Positions 1 through 5,599 of a DNA stretch of 8,436 nucleotides are shown piece after piece. Position numbers and translations under genes: made by a program. Each line of letters begins with the position of its first letter. Within the stretch, counting starts at the first letter, position 1. The stretch is from Planctomycetaceae bacterium (GTDB lineage: Bacteria; Planctomycetota; Planctomycetia; Pirellulales; Pirellulaceae). The notes under the pieces are model-generated. The model was not told the origin of the DNA. It was given only the letters and a program-made list of their open reading frames with translations, and ran no database searches. The stretch covers positions 1-8,436 of the forward strand of contig DNWZ01000556.1 of the NCBI GenBank assembly GCA_003506095.1, in the 5' to 3' direction.

Positions 1-467
1 AAGGCAGACTTGATTCGCCACGCGAGCGCGAGTCCCGCAAATAGGATGAAAAATGAGTTGACTGGCCAAGCGGATAACGGTCCGACGTCAGTCATCGGCG
101 ACTCATACTTTTCTCGCCACGCAAAGTACAATCCACTGATCATCCACAAGATTCCTAGTCCAACCACTGCGGTCGCAGTCTTGACACGGACAATCGTTTG
201 CGGACGAATCGGCAAACTTGATAACCACTGAATCGTTCGCAACTCTTTCTCTTGTCCAACCAGCAGGGCACCAGCCCCGACGGCGAATAATCCGGGCATG
301 CCAAGAAAAACGGCGATTCCCGCCGACCAACTGAACTGATTCGGACCGCTGCTGAATAAATGGAATGTCGTCAACAACGTGGCAATTGTTGGCAATAGGA
401 TCATCATCGGCAGCAACTGCCGTAGTTCCTTCCACCACAAACGCTGAATGATGATTCTGTTATTCAT
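1..467 (-). CDS. ABC-2 type transporter permease, N-terminal part (runs off left edge)
   Basis: Reading the minus strand from the ATG at 465-467 gives 155 open codons to the window edge, so the 3' end is missing. The product starts MNNRIIIQRLWWKELRQLL and has strongly hydrophobic stretches at about residues 18-38, 46-71, 97-117 and 136-150, fitting four membrane helices. Between the second and third lies GQEKELRTIQWLSSLPI, which resembles the cytoplasmic coupling segment of ABC-2 permeases. An in-frame TGA lies upstream with no other ATG between, which fixes the start. It begins 60 bases after the stop of the ABC ATPase on the same strand, so it is most likely the membrane subunit of that transporter, in one transcript with the GntR regulator. 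The transported substrate cannot be told from the sequence. Family assignment rests on topology, the coupling motif and context. Confidence 0.85.
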   Translation of the reverse strand, partial: MNNRIIIQRLWWKELRQLLPMMILLPTIATLLTTFHLFSSGPNQFSWSAGIAVFLGMPGLFAVGAGALLVGQEKELRTIQWLSSLPIRPQTIVRVKTATAVVGLGILWMISGLYFAWREKYESPMTDVGPLSAWPVNSFFILFAGLALAWRIKSA

Positions 468-527
468 CGCTTCGACTTTCTCGCAAATGTACGGTTCGAA
501 TCCTCAGTCAAGTTTCTGCAAACCTGA

Positions 528-1448
528 TTAATGTGCTGTCTTCCCATTTCCACGAACGCATGCTGCGAAAACTTCATCTAGCGTCGCACTGCGGACTGTT
601 ACGCCTGATACGCCAGGGCGGCCACGCCATTGATCAGCCGCCTCGTTGTTAAACCCTCGCATTACCATTTGTCGCTGACGCCCTTCAGCCCTGTCGCTCA
701 TCACTATCGCTGGAGCGTCGGGCAACGGTAGCTGAACCAGCGGATCATCCAGACTGACCGTCACTTCTGTGACCGAATCTCGCAGACTGCTAAGCGATTC
801 GACAATTTGGAATTTTCCGGCGTGCATGATCGCCACCGAATCGGCGACGCGCTCGACTTCTGCGATCTGGTGACTGGATAACAACACCGTGCGTCCGGTC
901 GCGACACGATCGAGCATACTCTCGAGAAACTCACGGCGAACCAGCGGATCTAGCCCCGATGTCGGTTCGTCTAGTATCAGCAATTCAGGATCATGCGCGA
1001 CGGCAAGCGCGAGGGCCACCTTTGCCCGCTGGCCTTTGCTCAAATGCCGAATCTTACGATCTTCAGGAACGCCGTAACGCGAGACCCCTTCGCGAAATCG
1101 ATCCAAGAAACCGACTTCATAGAAGGATGATGTAAACCAACCAATTTCGCCTACCTTCATCCAATCATAAAGCGCCGGCGCATCGGCGACATATCCCACA
1201 CGCCGTCGAATCTCCAACGCATCAACGGTAGGGTCAAGCCCCAAAACTCGGCAATTTCCGCTGCTGGGGTGTAAGAAACCGGTTAAGGCACGGATTAGCG
1301 TTGTTTTCCCAGCTCCGTTTTCACCCAGCAGTGCGAATACAGTGCCACGCGGTACCTCCAAATCAACACCACGCAGCGCATCGCACCCAGGAAAGCTGAC
1401 CGTTAACTGCGATACCGAAATCACCGCTTCCTGATTGATATTTGACAT
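528..1448 (-). CDS. ABC transporter ATP-binding protein (YtrB-like, ABC-2 export type)
   Basis: A 306-residue cytoplasmic ATPase that would power the adjacent permease. Visible motifs in order: Walker A GENGAGKTT at 42-50, signature LSKGQ at 136-140, Walker B LLILDE at 156-161, D-loop SGLD at 164-167 and the switch histidine H193 in LLSSHQ. The Q-loop is atypical: where most ABC ATPases have a glutamine after the IGY block, this one reads VGYVADAPALYDW at 84-96, with no Gln. About 90 residues follow the nucleotide-binding core, as in many drug- or peptide-export ATPases of this group; the tail (about 225-306) ends in the common pattern ATLDEVF. The ATG at 1446-1448 has an AGGG eight bases upstream. 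It lies 87 bases after the GntR gene and 60 before the permease gene, an order typical of YtrA-regulated transporters. Substrate unknown. Confidence 0.95.
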   Translation of the reverse strand: MSNINQEAVISVSQLTVSFPGCDALRGVDLEVPRGTVFALLGENGAGKTTLIRALTGFLHPSSGNCRVLGLDPTVDALEIRRRVGYVADAPALYDWMKVGEIGWFTSSFYEVGFLDRFREGVSRYGVPEDRKIRHLSKGQRAKVALALAVAHDPELLILDEPTSGLDPLVRREFLESMLDRVATGRTVLLSSHQIAEVERVADSVAIMHAGKFQIVESLSSLRDSVTEVTVSLDDPLVQLPLPDAPAIVMSDRAEGRQRQMVMRGFNNEAADQWRGRPGVSGVTVRSATLDEVFAACVRGNGKTAH

Positions 1449-1535
1449 GGCGAAGGCCCTTTTGAGATGAGATCAGGAGTTATAAGTATTTCTGCTACTT
1501 TACAGAATGACGCGTAAGCCGCATGTGTGCGTACC

Positions 1536-1958
1536 CTAAATCGGTTCATTGGTTTCCGTTGACGCGACTGTCGCCACATTGCCGTCCAATTCGGCTAGCA
1601 ACTGATTCATGATTCGTCGCACTTCCGACGCACTCAGTCCCGCGTGCAAAGCCTCCGTCATTGCGCCTTTCAAACGTTCGGCTATCAACGTTCGACGCGT
1701 TTCGAGACAGCCCGATTTCGCATCCGCGCGAACGACCAAACCCTTGCCACGCAGCGATTCCAACGCCCCTTCAGCCTGCAATTGCTGAAAAGCACGATTG
1801 ATCGTGTTGGGGTTGATCGCAAGTTGTTGGCTCAAAACACGAACGCTGGGTAATAATTGCCCAGGTCGCAATGTGCCCTCGGCAATTGCGAACGTGACCT
1901 GGCGAACAATTTGCTCGTAGATCGCAACGCCATTGTTGGGGTCGATCGAAAAAAACAT
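1536..1958 (-). CDS. GntR-family transcriptional regulator, YtrA subfamily
   Basis: A 140-residue DNA-binding repressor expected to act as a dimer. Starting from the ATG at 1956-1958, a winged helix-turn-helix fills residues 7-79: a Y-EQIVRQVTFAIAEG helix, then RPGQLLPSVRVLSQQL, the recognition stretch INPNTINRAF and the wing RGKGLVV. Only about 60 residues follow, mostly helical and with no ligand-binding domain of the FadR or HutC kind, which is the mark of the short YtrA subfamily. The reading frame is open to a TTG at 1970, but the ATG has a GGAG (1965-1968) six bases upstream, so I chose the ATG. Downstream on the same strand are the ABC ATPase and permease, the usual YtrA targets. A palindrome at 1987-2016 is its probable operator. 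The effector is unknown; some relatives respond to cell-envelope stress, which is family knowledge and is not shown here. Confidence 0.93.
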   Translation of the reverse strand: MFFSIDPNNGVAIYEQIVRQVTFAIAEGTLRPGQLLPSVRVLSQQLAINPNTINRAFQQLQAEGALESLRGKGLVVRADAKSGCLETRRTLIAERLKGAMTEALHAGLSASEVRRIMNQLLAELDGNVATVASTETNEPI

Positions 1959-1964
1959 GCCGCA

Positions 1965-1968
1965 CTCC
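1965..1968 (-). promoter_or_regulatory. Ribosome binding site deciding the gntR start
   Basis: GGAG on the minus strand, six bases before the ATG at 1956-1958. It overlaps the upstream in-frame TTG (1968-1970), which has no such site at a useful distance, so the ATG is the better start. Confidence 0.7.
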
Positions 1969-1986
1969 AATCGCTGAATCGCTCAG

Positions 1987-2016
1987 GCCAGTGTTCTACT
2001 TCGATAGTACACTGGC
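1987..2016. promoter_or_regulatory. Palindromic operator, probably bound by the GntR/YtrA regulator
   Basis: Two 12-base arms, GCCAGTGTTCTA (1987-1998) and TAGTACACTGGC (2005-2016), are reverse complements at 11 of 12 positions around a 6-base centre CTTCGA. The site begins 28 bases upstream of the repressor's ATG and overlaps a candidate -10 box. The core AGTGT-n-CTA with a spaced mirror TAG-n-ACACT is of the kind expected for YtrA-type regulators, which often bind long palindromes at their own promoters; that is family knowledge. Binding itself is inferred. The same sequence could fold as an RNA hairpin, but its place over the promoter argues for an operator. Confidence 0.65.
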
Positions 2017-2032
2017 TGGCTAGTGAGTGCAA
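2004..2032 (-). promoter_or_regulatory. Candidate promoter of the gntR-ABC operon
   Basis: On the minus strand TTGCAC (2027-2032) and TACTAT (2004-2009) lie 17 bases apart. The -10 matches the sigma-70 consensus at four of six positions and the -35 only at its TTG, so this is weak by itself. Support comes from position: the -10 sits inside the palindrome, so a bound repressor would block it, and transcription would start about 40 bases before the repressor's ATG. Confidence 0.4.
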
Positions 2033-2068
2033 TGGGCAAAAAGTTGACTCTGAGACTTCGCTTTCAAC

Positions 2069-2149
2069 CGCTTTTCGAAAGAAGCGTAACGCCTTTTCGG
2101 AAAGGACTTGACGCTTTCCGGCGAGGTTGCGTCCATTTTCGAATGGGCG
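2069..2149 (-). terminator. Cluster of small hairpins downstream of the desaturase, possible terminator
   Basis: Three stem-loops follow the desaturase stop codon (2150-2152). They are at 2130-2149 (8-base arms, one mismatch, loop CGAA on the minus strand), 2092-2105 (CCTTT/AAAGG arms) and 2069-2086 (7-base arms with one mismatch, loop again CGAA-like). None is followed by a clear run of T on the minus strand. They may end desaturase transcription before the gntR promoter, but the evidence is only structural. Confidence 0.3.
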
Positions 2150-3187
2150 TTATCGTGGTGTCATCAATTCGCGGATCAGGCCAACATAAGTGCGAGTGAG
2201 ATGAGCCTTTTCTGCAAACTCGGGATCGAGCATCAATTGACGGTGCAGTTTGGCCAGGTTGTAACCGGGAACGGAGGGAAAAAGATGATGCTCGAGATGG
2301 TAGTTCACGCCATAGGGGGCGATAAAAAAGCGTTCCCAAAAGCTTGGCAAGACGGTTCGCGTGGAGTTCAACTCGTGGGTTCCTGGTACTCCCAAATGTT
2401 CAGCGGTGGCGCGAACACGGTTGATCAAGTTAAGAATTGTAAAACCAGAAATCATATACATCGCCATCAGCGACAGCGTCATTCGCGGATTTGCCATGAT
2501 TGCCATAGCAAACAATGCATACATGAGGATCGTTGTTCCGACGTATAAGATCCGCGATCGCATTGGAAAGTCGTCGTTGATCGGGTCTCGCATGTGATTC
2601 CAGGGCGCCCAGTGCTTCAGTAAAATCCATGCACGATGGGCATTGATGCCGAACAGACTGCGCAGGATCGCTTTGGCACACCCCCATCTCGTCTTGGGCC
2701 ATTGGTACCACTCGCCCTCTTCTCGCTGAGCAACCAGGTCTTGGTCTTCTTCGGTGTTGGTGAAGCGATGATGGCGATAATGCGTTTTGCGATACAGCGT
2801 TGTGCTCATTCCTAGTGGAAACGCAATGAACAGGTCACAAACAACGTCATTGACCACACGATTCTTATACAACAAGTAATGCGTCGCATCGTGCATCATC
2901 ACGCCCAGCGCCTGCATCCGACTGGCGATTAGTAGCACACCCATCGCAAACGCGGCCCAGTGCATGGTCATGCCTGCGACGACCAACGTGACGATAATGA
3001 CTGACCAATGGAACAGCAAAAACGCTGTTGTTTTCCAGCCATTGACCTGGGAAAGCGTTCGTACGATCTCGATATGTCGTTTTCGTGAAAAGCGATTTAC
3101 CGGCTCCAGACGCTCGGCCCCCGACTGGATGATTTGGGCTGTCAAACCGGCGTCATGGTCACGCAGAATTTCGTCAACGGTTCGCAT
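2150..3187 (-). CDS. Membrane fatty acid desaturase
   Basis: A 345-residue di-iron desaturase that would insert a double bond into fatty acyl chains in the cytoplasmic membrane. All three histidine boxes are present: HDATH at 99-103, HYRHH at 136-140 and HLEHH at 297-301, plus an EH pair at 263-264. These are the eight or more iron ligands expected of the family (PF00487 type). Hydrophobic segments at about 53-72, 76-97, 211-231 and 237-256 fit the usual four-helix layout with the His boxes facing the cytoplasm. The ATG at 3185-3187 has only a weak GAG upstream. A candidate promoter lies about 75 bases upstream, so it is probably transcribed alone. The ruined SDR gene upstream has the same orientation. 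Whether it acts on acyl-lipid, acyl-CoA or another lipid such as a carotenoid cannot be told; the fatty acid role is the most likely one. Confidence 0.93.
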   Translation of the reverse strand: MRTVDEILRDHDAGLTAQIIQSGAERLEPVNRFSRKRHIEIVRTLSQVNGWKTTAFLLFHWSVIIVTLVVAGMTMHWAAFAMGVLLIASRMQALGVMMHDATHYLLYKNRVVNDVVCDLFIAFPLGMSTTLYRKTHYRHHRFTNTEEDQDLVAQREEGEWYQWPKTRWGCAKAILRSLFGINAHRAWILLKHWAPWNHMRDPINDDFPMRSRILYVGTTILMYALFAMAIMANPRMTLSLMAMYMISGFTILNLINRVRATAEHLGVPGTHELNSTRTVLPSFWERFFIAPYGVNYHLEHHLFPSVPGYNLAKLHRQLMLDPEFAEKAHLTRTYVGLIRELMTPR

Positions 3188-3261
3188 CAGTTAACTCAAA
3201 GCGATGATTATCAACATAAGCCAGGGCGTAGCGCCTTTTGATCCAGGCGTTCGCAAGAACA

Positions 3262-3289
3262 TTTATAACCGATTGACCGCATGGCACAA
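3262..3289 (-). promoter_or_regulatory. Candidate desaturase promoter
   Basis: On the minus strand TTGTGC (3284-3289) and TATAAA (3262-3267) are separated by 16 bases. The -10 matches the sigma-70 consensus at five of six positions and the -35 at three. It would leave a leader of roughly 70 bases before the desaturase ATG. This is the best match I see in the 185-base gap at 3188-3372. Confidence 0.4.
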
Positions 3290-3372
3290 CGGCGCGGTTG
3301 AACGCTGTACAGTACGTCGACTTTTCATGGGCGACATACGAATCGATAGCAACGCAAACTCCATCGCAGAAG

Positions 3373-4005
3373 TCAACTTTGGGGACGATCCCCTAGCAGG
3401 TTAATCGCTTTGTCCATTGAGAAGTCGAGGTTGTTCACCATAAATTCAATCTCGCCACCCTCTGGAAGAGGGTCCAGCATCGTGCCAGCCGCCCGTGCAA
3501 CCCCTTCAATGGGTTTGACCAACAATCTCGCCCGCCATTCTGGAACTGCCTTGGGAAGTGGTTTTTCAAAGTATTCACAAATCGTGGCGATGAACTTAAG
3601 CTGGCCGTCTTTCAATTTGCGAATCAGGTTTGGCAGCACATGGCAGTCGCGGGGGCCATAGATAAAACCAGGACGCAGGACAACCGCTGGCAGTTTCATG
3701 TCTTGGATGTGTCGCTTCAAAACGACTTCTGCTTTCGTTTGCGTCTAGCCGTCGTATCCCTTCATTTCGATCGGTTACGTTTCGTCGGTGCCGAAGTGAT
3801 CTCGAGACGGATAGCCCCCTCACGAGCTGATCTGGCCCCAGCGATCGAGTTTTCCGACGCGCTCAACAATGGCCAACATCTTTTTCAGTGCGACAACATT
3901 GATTTGGCGAAACAGATCGGCTGGGCCCCAGTCGCCGACCTGTGCCGCTACGTTCACAGCGATGTCGACGTCAGAAAGTGAATCGGCCAACGATTCGTGA
4001 TTTGC
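3373..4005 (-). pseudogene. Broken NAD(P)-dependent extended SDR (epimerase/dehydratase-like)
   Basis: Minus-strand homology to extended short-chain dehydrogenases runs in one frame but is interrupted. From upstream: a stretch with VAAQVGDWGP (3922-3951) and FRQINVVALKKMLAIVE, then QISS followed by TGA (3820-3822). The frame goes on through YPSRDHFGTDET to TAA (3775-3777), then PIEMKGYDG to TAG (3745-3747), then TQTKAEVVLKRHIQ and the intact block RPGFIYGPRD (3646-3675). The TAG stands exactly where the catalytic Tyr of YxxxK should be (YTQTK); the Lys (3733-3735) is still there. Near 3580-3590 KFIAT runs directly into ICEYFEKPLPKAVPEW, without the roughly 50 residues that normally lie between. 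The C-terminus stops early at DRPQS. The Rossmann N-terminus with GxxGxxG is absent: homology ends near 4005, where transposase sequence begins on the other strand. The gene is dead; a TTG-started fragment at 3373-3720 is open but lacks the active site. Confidence 0.85.
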
Positions 4006-4007
4006 CT

Positions 4008-4652
4008 AGACCGCCTACCGATTGTCGCCTGGCATTTAATGCCATTTTGTGGATAGTTCGCACTGGTTCGCCGTGGCGTGATCTTCCTGAGGACTATGGT
4101 AAATGGAGAACGATTTACGGCCTCTATGACAAGTGGAATGCTGATGGAACGCTTGATGCAATCCTTGGCCGACTTCGCAGCGTCCCTATCGATGGTGAAG
4201 CGATTGTCAACGATCTTTGGTGTATTGATGGAACCGTTACGCGCGCTCACCGGTATGCCGCAGGCGGTGGAAAACAAAGTGATTCCAACGAACCAGCTGA
4301 TCACGCATTAGGTCGCTCCCGCGACGGTTTATCCATAAAATTTCATCTGTTAGTCGATTCCTTCGGGCACCTGTTGGCGTTTGTAATCACCGGGGGGCAA
4401 GTTCACGAAACGACTGCGGTGGAACTCGTTCTAAAAGAAGCGGATGTGAACCTACATGATGGAGACGGCAACCTTCTTGCTTGGCCGGTGAACATGGCGG
4501 GCGATAAAGGGTATCAAGCTGCTTGGATCGATGACCTAATCAAGCAACTGGGTATAAATCCTGTCATCCCATCCAAAGCGAATGAAGATCGTGATGCTCG
4601 GGCATTTGAGTTTAATCGCGAACGCTATCGCCGCCGCAACATGTTTGAGCGA
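4008..4652 (+). mobile_element. IS5-family transposase remnant, truncated at both ends
   Basis: The plus strand encodes a DDE transposase of the IS5 family from RPPTDCRLAFNAILW (4008 onward) through TGSPWRDLP, LWCIDGTVTRAHRYAAGG, AGDKGYQ and RYRRRNMFER, ending at 4652. The three catalytic residues are visible: Asp in CIDGT (codon at 4227), Asp in AGDKG (4503) and Glu in FER (4647). The first 40 or so residues of a normal transposase, and any start codon for them, are missing: upstream of 4008 the sequence is antisense to the SDR pseudogene. Downstream of FER the frame stays open by chance through the reverse of the NVFGG gene, but it no longer resembles a transposase. I found no terminal inverted repeats or target duplication. 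Size and motif order suggest an element of the usual 0.8-1 kb class that was cut down by deletion after insertion. It is not expected to make active transposase. Confidence 0.85.
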
Positions 4653-4767
4653 GCTACTCGGCTGACTGAAAGTACGGTCGCTAACTACTCACTGCCACAG
4701 TATGCGGCAAGCATGATTGAAGCATTGCCGGAGATTGCGCGAGTAATAAAACAGCACCAACTGGCAG
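4653..4767 (+). other. Decayed 3' end of the IS remnant
   Basis: No gene is supported here. In the +1 frame relative to the transposase, G-stop-LK at 4660-4671 (GGC TGA CTG AAA) resembles the GWLK motif that normally follows the DDE glutamate, with Trp TGG changed to TGA. Around 4717-4731 LKHCR appears in the same frame. This suggests a frameshift plus nonsense change in the last part of the transposase, but the match is short. Confidence 0.35.
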
Positions 4768-5208
4768 TTATCGACCGTAGAAGTTTGAACCGCCAAATAC
4801 ATTGGGTCGAGTCGAGAAGGATCGCCCTGAGTTGTCGCGAAAGTCTTCACCGCCAAATACATTCGGTCTGCTGGTCCAACCGTTGTTGTAGGTTCTTCCA
4901 CCAAACACGTTGGGTCTACTGGACACTCCGTTGCTGTAGTTTTTTCCGCCAAAGACGTTGGGTCGGCTGGTCACGCCGTTACTGTAGTTCTGGCCTCCAA
5001 AAACGTTTGGCCTGCTGGTGACCGTGCCTCCGGATGGTGTGCGGAAAGTTTGGCCGCCAAATACATTGGGTTGACTCGATCCGCCGCGAGTGAAGTCCTG
5101 GCCGCCAAATACATGTTGACGACTGCCGGCGGGGGATTGGGCGTTTGCACCGGTGGGAATGACGGCGAGGATCGTTACTACAAACGCTAAGATGGTTTTC
5201 TTCAGCAT
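4768..5208 (-). CDS. Exported small protein with seven PNVFGG repeats, function unknown
   Basis: I do not recognise this 146-residue protein. Residues 1-23 form a clear Sec signal peptide: MLKK, a hydrophobic core TILAFVVTILAVI, and an ANA cleavage site before QS. The mature part, about 123 residues, is almost wholly repeats built on (R/Q)PNVFGG followed by a polar-aromatic stretch such as QNYSNGVTS. The Val of the motif falls at residues 33, 49, 69, 85, 101, 117 and 137, so units are 16 residues with two of 20 that carry four-residue inserts. There is no Cys, no second membrane segment and no sortase or lipobox motif. The frame opens upstream at 5259, but the ATG at 5206-5208 has GGAG (5217-5220) eight bases upstream and puts the signal peptide at the very N-terminus. 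It is probably secreted or in the cell envelope. Its 3' end abuts the transposase remnant. Confidence 0.8.
   Translation of the reverse strand: MLKKTILAFVVTILAVIPTGANAQSPAGSRQHVFGGQDFTRGGSSQPNVFGGQTFRTPSGGTVTSRPNVFGGQNYSNGVTSRPNVFGGKNYSNGVSSRPNVFGGRTYNNGWTSRPNVFGGEDFRDNSGRSFSTRPNVFGGSNFYGR
4771..5121 (-). repeat. Seven-copy tandem coding repeat (48/60-base period)
   Basis: The NVFGG-type motifs have their Val codons at 5110-5112, 5062-5064, 5002-5004, 4954-4956, 4906-4908, 4858-4860 and 4798-4800, so spacings are 48, 60, 48, 48, 48 and 60 bases. The Val codons vary (GTA, GTG, GTC, GTT), as do Asn codons (AAT, AAC), while the encoded motif stays fixed. The first copy has His for Asn. The drift at silent positions shows the repeats are not a fresh duplication. 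Confidence 0.85.
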
Positions 5209-5599
5209 GATCATTTCTCCAGTATCCTTGCTGTAGGTGAGAGGCGAATGCGATGGCACCGCTTATTTTACCCGTAAGGTTGCCACCGGGCGCGAACATC
5301 GGGACAACGGGTGTCCCGATGCGACGCGTTATCGGGGCAAAGGCTTGAAATGCTGGCGAGTTTTGCCGGTGAATCCAAAAATTGCTCCGACTTAACGAGT
5401 TTTGTTCGCCAGGGCAAAAATTTGCGCCTACGTTTAAGGACCAGATGTAGGACCTTTTGAACAGATACCAAAACGAGACGAATGATTCCGTTTCGGCCGG
5501 TTATTCGGGCTTTAACGCCGCGTAGCTGGATTCTGTTTACTCGTGGGCCGCATCCCAGCCCAAGCTTTCGCCCCCCCCACAGCTCGCCCAGGGAAAACC
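5209..5599. other. Divergent intergenic region, 391 bases
   Basis: This gap lies between the start of the NVFGG gene and the start of the plus-strand operon, so it should hold the promoters of both. For the minus gene the best -10 is TAAAAT (5265-5270), about 57 bases before its ATG, without a convincing -35. For the plus gene I see no good sigma-70 match. The main structure is the hairpin at 5297-5321. A run of eight C lies at 5571-5578. Open frames here have no recognisable content and I call no gene. Confidence 0.6.
5297..5321. repeat. Perfect 10-bp inverted repeat in the divergent promoter region
   Basis: CATCGGGACA (5297-5306) and TGTCCCGATG (5312-5321) are exact reverse complements around the 5-base loop ACGGG. 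It lies 89 bases upstream of the NVFGG gene start. It could be an operator for a dimeric regulator or a stem in a leader RNA. A terminator is unlikely, since no gene is transcribed into this gap and no T run follows on either strand. Confidence 0.7.

Noticed and set aside
3224..3240. Small stem GGCG-TAG-CGCC followed by TTTT on the plus strand, terminator-like
   Set aside because: No plus-strand gene is upstream of it, and the stem is only four bases. It may be chance or a remnant of a short intergenic repeat.
3640..3981. Open plus-strand frame of 113 codons
   Set aside because: It is antisense to the SDR pseudogene, whose motifs are clear in the minus frame; the plus translation has no recognisable domain.
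3942..4007. First 22 codons of the long plus-strand frame containing the transposase
   Set aside because: They read across the antisense of the SDR pseudogene and do not resemble a transposase N-terminus, so they are not part of the IS gene.
4758..4769. Short inverted repeat AACT/AGTT just after the NVFGG stop codon as a terminator
   Set aside because: The stem is only four bases with a three-base loop, too weak to call, although TGTTTTATT follows on the minus strand.
4768..5021. C-terminal part of the long plus-strand transposase frame, rich in Arg, Trp and Cys
   Set aside because: It is the reverse complement of the NVFGG repeats; the repetitive look is a shadow of the minus-strand gene.
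4790..5120. Regularly spaced repeats that could suggest a CRISPR array
   Set aside because: The repeats are short and diverged at codon third positions, the spacers are themselves similar, and all lie in one signal-peptide-bearing reading frame.
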